NCBI RefSeq assembly: GCF_020379485.1
Contig: NC_063444.1
Location: 124,001 to 188,000, forward strand
Direction: 5' to 3'
DNA: 64,000 bases
Source: Brassica napus
Lineage: Eukaryota > Streptophyta > Magnoliopsida > Brassicales > Brassicaceae
Part shown: in pieces, positions 33,258 through 45,200 of the stretch
How positions within the stretch are numbered: the stretch's first letter is position 1
Layout: each line of letters opens with the position of its first letter
Notes under the pieces: generated by a model
Database searches by the model: none
What the model was told of the DNA's origin: nothing
Seen by the model: the letters and a program-made list of their open reading frames with translations, nothing else
Program-made: the position numbers and the translations under genes

Positions 33258-33486
33258 GTCTCTCTGACAGTGCACCGACATAAGCACAACAAATCTTACA
33301 CAAGGAACGAGCGTCTCATGGGCTCCTTTCTCTCTCTTTCCAGTTACGTGGACTGTCTTCACACCCCTCGCTCTTCGAATTCTGTGTTCCTTTCCTTTCA
33401 TTTTCCTCAGCTAACAAATGATAAAGGTAAAAGAGGTCCGTAAGTTTTGTTATCTCAATTTCTCTTGAAAATAGTGATTTTATAGT

Positions 33487-33640
33487 TCTCTTTCCTACTC
33501 ACACGAGCCCATATTCTTGTTTTTTTATCAATCTCTAATTCTAGTCTGCCCCCCCAATCTGATAATACAGAGAGTTGAACATAGTAAAATAAGAAATTGA
33601 AAGATTTCGTTGAAATTGTTCGTTTGGAAATTTCCTGAAT
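33487..33640. other. Non-satellite segment inside the first satellite unit
   Basis: The first unit runs to GATTTTATAG (33486), then about 155 bp of unrelated sequence with a C7 run intervene before TAGTTCACTTATTTAGGG resumes the unit. It looks like a separate insertion or the ragged original edge of the array. Confidence 0.55.
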
Positions 33641-34267
33641 AGCTAGTTCACTTATTTAGGGAGTATTACGAAATTTTACTAAATTTATTGATAAAAAAAT
33701 TAAAACGATGCTCATGTACCATGAAAGAGAGTTTAACATGCATTAGTACAAATGTAAAATGTGGTTAGAAATTTTAAAACAACACTAAAGTATATGTTTC
33801 AATATATAGAGAATTTAACATAAAACTCAATATTTTCGTATGGATTAATACATATTTTGAGAAGAATTCAAAAAATATGACAATAATATTTTTAAGCATA
33901 TTTGCATCCTGAACCTGAATTAACATATGAAGATGGTCAAAGAAATTTGAAATCTTTGTTGTCTCTATTTCTCTTGAAAATCGTGATTTTATAGTGGTTA
34001 GTCCACCGATTTAGGGAGTATTACGAAGTTTTACTAAATTTATTTATAAAAAAATTAGAACAATGTCCATGTACCATGAAAGAGAGTTTAGCATACATTA
34101 ATCCAAATGTAGAATGTGGTTAGAAATTTTAGAACAACACTAAAGAATAATTTTCAATATATAGAGCATTTAACATAAACCTCAATATTTTTGAATGGGT
34201 TAACACATAGATTTTCAGAAAAATTCAAAAAACATGACAATAATTTTTTAAGCATATTTGCATCCTA

Positions 34268-35895
34268 AACTAACATATGATGATGTGGAAAGATGTGTGC
34301 ACCTAGAGAAGAGGGAGGATTGGGTTCTGTATGATCCATGAATTTAATTTAGCCCTTCTAGCTAAACAGCTATGGCGCCTTGTTCAATTTCCGGATTCAC
34401 TTGTAGCAAGAGTTCTACGGGGAAGATATTACCGTTTGAGTTCGCCGTTGCGAACGGGCGCAGTGGATAACCCATCGTATGTATGGACAAGTATAACTGC
34501 TGCGAGGAAGCTGTTACTTTTGGGCATCAGAAGCAAAGTGCATTCAGGGTACGAGGTTAATGTGTGGGAGGATCATTAGATTCCTTCGACGCCAGCTAGG
34601 CCGGCACGGGCCCGGGCTCCAGCAGTAAACCCAAAGATGATCGTAAGTAGCCTTATCAATCCTGCTACAAAGGAATGGGATGTTCGAATACTGGAACAAT
34701 ATGTTGATGAAGAGGATATCCTGATGATTCTGAGTTTGGCCATAAGCCCTACTCATCGACGGGACACATTTTGCTGGAGTTACACGAAGAACGGACAATA
34801 TACTGTTAAGTCGGGATACTGGGTTGCTACAAACTTGATGAGAGATGAGGAGGACTTAGAAATTCTACAACCCAGCATTACAAAACTTCAAGCCTTTGCT
34901 TGGAAGGTGAATGCGCCACAAAAGATATGCCATCTTATATGGCAATTAATATCCGGACAGGTGGCTGTAACAAGGAATCTGGTACGCCGTAATATGCGTT
35001 GTGATAATTACTGCCCAAGATGTGGGGCACCAGAAGAGACCGTTACTCATGCTATCTTTGAGTGCCCTCCGGCCTTACAAGCATGGGAATTATCATCAAC
35101 CCCGACGAGTTCTGAAATATTTCTGGTACCAAGTATTTATGCTAATATGGACTATCTTTTTTGGAGAAAGAATAGTATTTTGGAGCCTGAGGATGATAGA
35201 GATCCTTATCCTTGGATAATTTGGTATATCTGGAAAGCTAGGAATGAAACACTGTTTAGAGGTATAGACAGAGATCCATTGGAGCTAGTTAGGTATGCAG
35301 AGGGAGAGTGTCAAACTTGGTATAATGCAAGAGAAACTGTACCGAATCTGCCAAGTGCACAAAATAATGAAGAAACACAAGTCTTAAGCTTGAGTAATAT
35401 TTGTATGGTGGATGGTTCATGGACCTCCACAGCGCAGTTTAGTGGAATGGGATGGGTTTGGCAGGATACTTTGGGGAAGATACAGCTCATGGGATCAAGG
35501 AATCTGCGGAGGAGGGAGACATCACTACACTCGGAGCTGGAAGCGTTAAAGTGGGCAATGGAGAGTATGCTACAACACTCGACCTGTCAGAGATTTGGGA
35601 CGGACTGTAAGGACATGATTGCAATGATAGAGCAGCCACAAGATTGGCCCAACTTCTCAACTGAGGTGGAAATCATTCAAACTCTTCGGTTATGTTTTTC
35701 GGATTTCAAGATAAGCTACGTTCCAAGGACGCAGAACGAGATTGCGGATTCGTTAGCTAGGAATGCACGTTCTTTTCATAGATCCTTATGTTTTATTGGT
35801 TGCTCTATTCCGGTCTGGCTTCCCAGACCACCTCAAGTTTGAGTAATAGAATAGCCGTTTGCCGTCAAAAAAAAAAAAACTAACATATGATGATG
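34268..35895 (+). mobile_element. 5'-truncated LINE inserted in the satellite array
   Basis: The element occupies 34286-35877 and ends in an A12 tail after GCCGTTTGCCGTC. It is flanked by an 18-bp direct repeat of satellite sequence containing AACTAACATATGATGATG (34268-34285 and 35878-35895). This shows insertion after the array existed. Only the C-terminal part of ORF2 is present, so it is a typical 5'-truncated copy. Confidence 0.92.
34286..35842 (+). pseudogene. LINE ORF2 C-terminal fragment (zf-RVT and RNase H domains), dead
   Basis: The remnant starts at WKDVCTPREEGGLG, the segment after the reverse-transcriptase palm in plant L1-type ORF2. A one-base frameshift near 34327 and a TAG stop at 34577 break the frame. 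From 34580 a 400-codon stretch is open. It has the zf-RVT region (CHLIWQLISGQVAV... with CPRCGAPEETVTHAIFECP) and a C-terminal RNase H domain with acidic residues in MVDGSW, SELEALKW, TDCKDM and ADSLAR. The endonuclease and reverse transcriptase are missing, so it cannot move itself. Confidence 0.9.
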
Positions 35896-38800
35896 GTCAA
35901 AGAGGTTTGGAACCTTTGTTGTCTCTATTTCTCTTGAAAATAGTGATTTTATAGTGGTTAGTCCACCAATTTAGGGAGTATTATGAAGTTTTTTACTAAA
36001 TTTATTGATAAAAAAAATTAGAACTATGTTCATGTACCATGAAATAGAGATTAACATACATTAATACAAATATAGAATGTGGTTATAAATTTTAGCACAA
36101 CAGTAAAGTATTGGTTTCAATATATAGAGCATCAACGTAAAATTCAATATTTTCGTATGGGTTAACACATAGATTTTGAGAAAAAATTCAAAAAATATGA
36201 CAATAATTTTTTAAAAACATATTTACATCCTGAAATAACATATGAGGATTGTCAAAGAGGTTTGGAACATTTGTTGTCTCCATTTCTTTAGAAAATAGTG
36301 ATTTTATAGTGGTTAGTCCACCAATTTAGGGAGTATAATGAAATTTTAATAAATTAATTGATAAAAAAAAATAGAACGATGCCCATGTACCATGAAAGAG
36401 AGTTTAACATACATTAATATACATGTAGAATGTGGTTAGAATTTTTATAACAACACTAAATTATATGTTTCAATATATAGAGAATTTAATGTAAAACTCT
36501 ATATTTTCGTATGGGTTAACACATAGATTTTGAGAAAAATTCAAAAAATATGACAATAATTTTTTAAAGCATATTTGCATCCTGAACTAACATATGAAGA
36601 TGTTCAAAGAGGTTTGAAACCCTTCTTGTCTCCATTTCTCTTGAAAATAGTTATTTTATAGTGGTTAGTCCACCGATTTAGGGAATATTATGAAGTTTTA
36701 CTAAATTTATTGATAGAAAAAATTAGAACGATGTCCATGTACCATGAAAGAGAGTTTAGCATACATTAATACAAATGTAGAACGTGGTTAGAAATGTTAT
36801 AACAACACTAAAGTATATGTTTCAATATATAGAGCATTTAACGTAAAACTCAATATTTTTGTATGGAGTTAACACATAGGTTTTGAGAAAAATTCAAAAA
36901 ATATGACAATAATTTTTTAAGCATATTTGCATCCTAAACTAACATATGAAGATGGTCAAAGAGGTTTGGAACCTTTGTTGTCTCTATTTCTCTTGAAAAT
37001 CGTGAGTTTATAGTGGTTAGTCCACCGATTTAAGGAGTATTATAAAGTTTTACTAAATTTATTCATAAAAAATTAGAACGATGCCCATGTACCATGAAAT
37101 AGAGTTTAGCATACATTAATACAAATGTAAAATGTGGTTAGAAATTTAGATAACACTAAAGTATAGATTTCAATATATAGAAAATTTAACGTAAAACTCA
37201 ATATTTTCGTATGAGTGATTTTGAGAAAAATTCAAAAAATATGACAATAATTTTTTAAGCATATTTGCATCCAGAACTAACATATGATGATGGTCAAAGA
37301 GGTTTGGAACCTTTGTTGTTCCTATTTCTCTTGAAAATAGTGATTTTATAGTGGTTAATCCACCAATTTAAGGAGTATTATGAAGTTTTACTAAATTTAT
37401 TGATAAACAAATTTGAACTATGCCCATTTACCATGAAAGTGAGTTTAGCATACATTAATAAAAATGTAGATAGTGGTTAGAAATTTTAGAACAAAGTAAA
37501 ACTCAATATTTTCGTATGGGTTAACACATAGATATTGAGATAAATTCAAAAAAAAATGACAATAATTTTTTCAAGCATATTTGTATCCAGAACTAACATA
37601 TGATGATGATCAAAGAGGTTTGGAACATTTGTTGTCTCTATTTCTCTTGAAAATAATGATTTTATAGTGGTTAATCCACCAATTTAAAGAGTATTATGAA
37701 GTTTTACTAAATTTATTGATAAACAAATTTGAACTATGCCCATGTACCATGAAAGTGAGTTTAGAATACATTAATAAAAATGTAGATAGTGGTTAGAAAT
37801 TTTAGAACAACACTAAAGTATAGGTTTCAAAATATAGAACATTTAACGTAAAACTCAATATTTTCGTATGGGTTAGCACATAGATATTGGGATAAATTCA
37901 AAACAAAATGACAATAAATTTTTTAAAGCATATTTGTATCCTGAACTAACATATGATGATGATCAAAGAGGTTTGAAACCTTTGTTGTCTCTATTTCCCT
38001 TGAAAATAATTATTTTATAGTGGTTAATCCACCAATTTAAGGAGTACTTTGAAGTTATACTAAATTTATTGATAAAAAAATTAAAACTATACCCATGTAC
38101 CATGAAAGTGAGTTTAGAATACATTAATAAAAATGTAGATAGTGGTTAGAAATTTTAGAACAACACTCAAGTATAGGTTTCAATATGTAGAGCATTTAAC
38201 GTAAAACTCAATATTTTCGTATGGGTTAGCACATAGATATTGAGATAAATTCAAAAAAAAATGACAATAATTTTTTTAAGCATATTTGTATCCTGAACTA
38301 ACATATGATGAAGGTCAAAGAGGTTTGAAATCTTTGTTGCCTCTATTTCTCTTGAAAATTGTGATTTTATAGTGGTTAGTCCACCAATTTAAGGAGTATT
38401 ATGAAGTTTTACTAAATTTATTGATAAAAAAAATTAGAACTATGCCCATGTACCATGAAAGAGAGTTTAGCATACATTAAAAAAATGTAGAATGTGGTTA
38501 GAAATTTTAGAACAAACTAAAATATATGTTTCAATATATAGAGCATTTAACGTAAAACTCAATATTTCCGTATAGGTTAACACATAGATTTTGAAAAAAA
38601 ATTAAAAAATATGACAATAATTTTTTCAAGCATATTTGCATCCAGAACTAACATATGATGATGGTCAAAAAGGTTTGGAACCTTTGTTGTCTCTATTTCT
38701 CTTGAAAATAGTGATTTTATAGTGATTAATCCCCCAATTTAAGGAGTATTATGAAGTTTTACTAAATTTATTGATAAACAAATTTGAACTATGCCCATGT

Positions 38801-41800
38801 ACCATGAAAGTGAGTTTAGCATACATTAATAAAAATGTAGATAGTGGTTAGAAATTTTAGAACAACACTAAAGTATAGGTTTCAATATATAGAGCATTTA
38901 ACGTAAAACTCAATATTTTCGTATGGGTTAGTACATAGATATTGAGATAAATTCAAAAAAAAATGACAATAAATTTTTTAAAGCATATTTGTATCCTGAA
39001 CTAACATATGATGATGATCAAAGAGGTTTGAAACCTTTGTTGTCTCTATTTCCCTTGAAAATAATGATTTTATAGTGGTTAATCCACCAATTTAAGGAGT
39101 ATTTTGAAGTTATACTAAATTTATTGATAAAAAAATCAAAACTATGCCCCTGTACCATGAAAGTGAGTTTAGAATAAATTAATAAAAATGTAGATAGTGG
39201 TTAGAAATTTTAGAACAACACTAAAGTATATGTTTCAATATATAGAGCATTTAACGTAAAACTCAATATTTTCGTACGGGTTTATACAAAGATTTTGAGA
39301 AAAATTCAAAAAATATGACAATATTTTTTTAAACCATATTTGCATTCTGAACTAACATATGATGATGGTCAAAGAGTTTTGGAACCTTTTTTGTCTCTAT
39401 TTCTCTTGAAAATCGTGATTTTATAGTGGTTAGTCCATCGATTTTGAGAGTATTATGAAGTTTTACTAAATTTCTTCATAAAAATATTAGAATGATGCTC
39501 ATGTAACATGAAAGAGAGCTTAGCATACATTAATAAAAATGTATAATGTGGTTAGAAATTTTAGAACAACACTAAAGTATAGGTTTCAATATATTGAGCA
39601 TTTAACATAAAACTCATTATTTTCGTATGGGTTAACACATAGATATTGAGATAAATTCAAAAAATATGACAATAATTTTTGTAAGCATATTTGTATCCTG
39701 AACTAACGTATGATGATGGTCAAAGAGGTTTGAAATCTTTGTTGTCTCTATTTCTCTTGGAAATAGTGAATTTATAGTAGTTAGTCTACCAATTTAAGGA
39801 GTATTACGAAGTTTTACTAAATTTATTGATAAAAAAAAAATTAGAACTATGCCCATGTACCTTGAAAGAGAGTTTAGCATACATTAATAAAAATGTAGAA
39901 TGTGGTTAGAAATTTTAGAACAAACTAAAATATAGGTTTCAATATATAGAGCATTTAACGTAAAACTCAATATTTCCGTATGGGTTAACACATAGATTTT
40001 GAGAAAAATTCAAAAAATATGACAATAATTTTTTCAAGCATATTTGCATCCAGAACTAACATATGATGATGTTCAAAGAGGTTTGGAACCTTTGTTGTTT
40101 CTATTTCTCTTGAAAATAGTGATTTTAAAGTAGTTAGTCCACCAATTTAAATAGTATTTTGAAGTTTTACTAAATTTATTGATAAAAAAATTAAAAATAT
40201 GCCCATGTACCTTGAAATAGAGTTTAACATACATTAATAAAAATGTAGATAGTGGTTAGAAATTTTAGAACAACACTAAAATATAGGTTTCAATATATAG
40301 AGCATTTAACGTAAAACTCAATATTTTCGTATGGGTTAGCACATAGATATTGAGATAAATTCAAAAAAGATGTCAATAATTTTTTAAGCATATTTGTATC
40401 CTGAACTAACATATGATGATCGTTAAAGAGGTTTGAACCTTTGTTGTCTCTATTTCTCTTGAAAATAGTAATTTTATAGTGGTTAATCCACCAATTTAAG
40501 GAGTATTTTGAAGTTTTACTAATTTTATTGATAAAAAAATTAGAAATATGCCCACGTACCAAGAAAGTGAGTTTATCATACAATAATAAAAATGTAGATA
40601 GCGGTTAGAAATTTTAGAACAACACTAAAGTATAGGTTTCAATATAAAGAGCATTTAACGTAAAACTCAATATTTTCGTACGGGTTTATACAAAGATTTT
40701 GAGAAAAATTCAAAAAATATGACAATAATTTTTTTAACCAAATTTGCATTCTGAACTAACATATGATGATGGTCAAAGAGTTTTGGAAACTTTATTGTCT
40801 CCATTTCTCTTGAAAATTGTGATTTTATAGTGGTTAGTCAACCGATTTCGGGAGTATTATGAAGTTTTACTAAATTTCTTCATAAAAATATTAAAATGAT
40901 GCCCATGTAACATGAAAGAGGGTTTAGCATACATTAATAAAAATATATAATGTGGTTAGAAATTTTAGAACAACACGAAAGTATAGGTTTCAATATATAG
41001 AGCATTTAACATAAAACTCAGTATTTTCGTATGGGTTAACACATAGATATTGAGATAAATTCAAAAAATATGACAATAATTTTTGTAAGCATATTTGTAT
41101 CCTGAACTAACATATGAAGATGGTCAAAGAGGTTTGAAATCTTTGTTGTCTCTAATTCTCTTGGAAATAGTGATTTTATAGTGGTTAGTCCAACAATTTA
41201 AGGAGTATTATGAAATTTTACTAAATTTATTGATAAAAAAAATTACAACTATGCCCATGTACCATGAAAGAAAGTTTAGCATACATTAATAAAAATGTAG
41301 AATGTGCTTAGAAATTTTAGAACAAACTAAAATATAGGTTTAAATATATAGAGCATTTAACGTAAAACTCAATATTTCCGTATGGGTTAACACAAAGATT
41401 TTGAGAAAAATTCAAAAAAAATGACAATAATTTTTTCAAGCATATTTGCATCCAGAACTAACTTATGATGATGGTCAAAGAAGTTTGGAACCTTTGTTGT
41501 CTCTAATTCTCTTGAAAATAGTGATTTTATAGTAGTTAGTCCACTCATTTAGGGAGTATTATGAAGTTTTACTAAATTTATTGATAAAAAAATTAGAACT
41601 ATGCCCATGTACCATGAAAGAGAGTTTAGCATACATTAATCCAAATGTAGAATGTGGTTAGAAATTTTAGAACTACACGAAAGTATAGGTTTCAATATAT
41701 AGAGCATTTAACGTAAAACTCAATATTTTCGCACGGGTTAACACAAAGATTTTGAGAAAAATTCAAAAAATATGACAATAATTCTTTTAAGCATATTTAC

Positions 41801-42189
41801 ATCATGAACTTACATACAAAGATGGTCAAAGAGGTGTGGAACCTTTGTTGTCTTCATTTCTCTTGAAAATCGTGATTTTATAGTTGTTAGTCCACCGATT
41901 TTGGGAGAATTAAAAAGTTTTACTAAATTTATTCATAAAAATATTAGAACAATCCTCATGTACCATGAAAGGGAGTTTAGCATACATTAATCCAAATGTA
42001 GAATATCGTTAGAAATTTTAGAACAACACTAAAGTATAGGTTTCAATAAATAGAGCATTTAACATAAAACTCAATATTTTCGTATGAGTTAACACAAAGA
42101 TATTGAGATAAATTAAAAAAAAAATGATAATAATTTTTTTAAGCATATTTGTATCCTGAAATAAAATATGATGATGGTCAAAGAGGTTT

Positions 42190-42230
42190 GGAACCTCATA
42201 TATTTACATTAATAAAAATAGATAGTGGTT
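42190..42230. repeat. Junction in a satellite unit with a large internal deletion
   Basis: GGTTTGGAACCTC is followed directly by ATATATTTACATTAATAAAAATAGATAG, so about 170 bp between the start of the unit and its CATTAATAAA region are missing. It marks a shortened unit in the array. Confidence 0.6.
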
Positions 42231-45200
42231 AGAAATTTTAGAACAACACTAAAGTATAGGTTTTAATATATAGAGCATTTAACGTAAAACTCAGTATTTT
42301 CGTATGGGTTAACAGATAGATATTGAGATAAATTCAAAAAAGATGACAATAATTTTTTTAAGCATATTTGTATCCTGAACTAACATATGATGATGTTCAA
42401 AGAGGTTTGAAACCTTTGTTGTTTCTATTTCTCTTGAAAATAGTGATTTTATAGTAGTTAGTCCACCAATTTAAATAGTATTTTGAAGTTTTACTAAATT
42501 TATTGATAAAAAAATTAAAACGACGCCCATGTACCATGAATTAGAGTTTAGCATACATTAATAAAAATGTAGATAGTGGTTAGAAATTTTAGAACAACAC
42601 TAAAGTATAGGTTTCAATATATAGAACATTTAACGTAAAACTCAATATTTTCGTATGGGTTAGCACATAGATATTGAGATAAATTCAAAAAAAAATGACA
42701 ATAATTTTTTTAAGCATATTTGTATCCTGAACTAACATATGATGATGGTCAAAGAGGTTTGAAACCTTTGTTGTCTCTATTTTCCTTGAAAATAGGGATT
42801 TTATAGTGGTTAATCCACCAATTTAAGGAGTATTCTGAAGTTATACTAAATTTATTGATAAAAAAATTAGAACTATGCCCATGTACCATGAAAGTGAGTT
42901 TAGAATACATTAATAAAAATGTAGATAGTGGTTAGAAATTTTAGAACAACACTAAAGTATAGGTTTCAATATATAGAGCATTTAACGTAAAACTCAATAT
43001 TTTCGTACGGGTTAATAAAAAGATTTTGATATAAATTCAAAAAATATGACAATAATTTTCTTAAGCATATTTGTATCATGAACTAACATATGATGATGGT
43101 CAAAGAGGTTTGGAATCTTTGTTGTCCCTATTTCTATTGAAAATTGTGATTTTATAGTGGTTAGTCCACCAATTTAAGGAGTATTATGAAGTTTTACTAA
43201 ATTTATTTGATAAAAAAAATTAGAACTATGCCCATGTACAATGAAAGAGAGTTAAGAATACATTAAAAAAAATGTAGAATGTGGTTATAAATTTTAGAAC
43301 AAACTAAAATATAGGTTTCAATATATAGAGCATTTAAAGTAAAACTCAATATTTCCGTATGGGTTAACACATAGATTTTGAAAAAAAAATTAAAAATATG
43401 ACAATAATTTTTTCAAGCATATTTGCATCCAGAACTAACATATGATGATGGTCAAAGAGGTTTGGAACATTTGTTGTCTCTATTTCTCTTGAAAATAGTG
43501 ATTTTATAGTGGTTAATCCACCAATTTAAGGAGTATTATGAAGTTTTACTAAATTTATTGATAAACAAATTAGAACTATGCCCATGTACCATGAAAGTGA
43601 GTTTAGCATACATTAATAAAAATGTAGATAGTGGTTAGAAATTTTAGAACAAACTAAAATATAGGTTTCAATATATACAGCATTTAACGTAAAACTCAAT
43701 ATTTCCGTACGGGTTAACACATAGATTTTGAGAAAAAATCAAAAAATATGACAATAATTTTTTCAAGCATATTTGCATCCAGGACTAACATATGATGATG
43801 TTCAAAGAGGCTTGGAACCTTTGTTGTTTCTATTTCTCTTGAAAATAGTGATTTTGTAGTAGTTAGTCCACCAATTTAAATAGTATTTTGAAGTTTTACT
43901 AAATTTATTGATAAAAAAATTAAAACGATGCCCATGTACCATGAAATAGAGTTTAGCATACATTAATAAAAATGTAGATAGTTGTTTGAAATTTTAGAAC
44001 AACACTAAAGTATAGGTTTCAATATATAGAGCATTTAACGTAAAACTCAATATTTTCGTATGGGTTAACACATAGATATTGAGATAAATTCAAAAAAAAA
44101 TGACAATAATTTTTTTAAGCTTATTTGTATCCTGAACTAACATATGATGATGGTCAAAGAGGTTTGAAACCTTTGTTGTCTCTATTTCCCTTGAAAATAG
44201 AGATTTTATAGTGGTTAATCCACCAATTTAAGGAGTATTTTGAAATTATACTAAATTTATTGATAAAAAAATTAGAACTATGCCCATGTACCATGAAAGT
44301 TAGTTTAGAATACAATAATAAAAATAGATAGTGGTTAGAAATTTTAGAACAACACTAAAGTATAGGTTTCAATATATAGAGCATTTAACGTAAAACTCAT
44401 TATTTTCGTACGGGTTAATACAAAGATTTTGAAAAAATTTCAAAAAATATGACAACAATTTTTTTAACCATATTTGCTTTTTGAACTAACATATGATGAT
44501 GGTCAATGAGTTTTAAAACTTTAGTTTTCTCCATTTCGCTTGAAAATCGTGATTTTATAGTGGTTAGTCCACCGATTTAGGGAGTATTACGAAGTTTTAC
44601 TAAATTTCTTCATAAAAATATTAGAATGATGCCGATGTAACATGAAAGAGAGTTTAGCATACATTAATAAAAATGTAGAATGTGGTTAGAAATTTTAGAA
44701 CAACACTAAAGTATAGGTTTCAATATATAGAGCATTTAACATAAAACTCAGTATTTTCGTACGGGTTAACAGATAGTTATTGAGATAAATTCAGAAAAGA
44801 TGACAATAATTTTTTTAAGCATATTTGTATCCTAAACTAACATATGATGATGGTCAAAGAGGTTTGGAATCTTTGTTGTCTCTATTTCTTTTGAAAATTG
44901 TGATTTTATAGTGGTTAGTCCACCAATTTAGGGAGTATTATGAAGTTTTACTAAATTTATTGATAAAAAAAATTAGAACTATGCCCATGTACCATGAAAG
45001 AGAGTTTAGCATACATTAAAAAAAATGTAGAATGTGGTTAGAAATTTTAGAACAAACTAAAATATAGGTTTCAATATATAGAGCATTTAACGTAAAACTC
45101 AATATTTCAGTGTGGATTAACACATAGATTTTGAAAAAAAATTAAAAAATATGACAATTATTTTTTCAAGCATATTTGCATCCAGAACTAACATATGATG

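Noticed and set aside
33201..33443. Plus-strand 80-codon ORF overlapping the PLS-like ORF
   Set aside because: It is antisense to the PLS-like frame, has no recognisable features and begins at a non-ATG codon.
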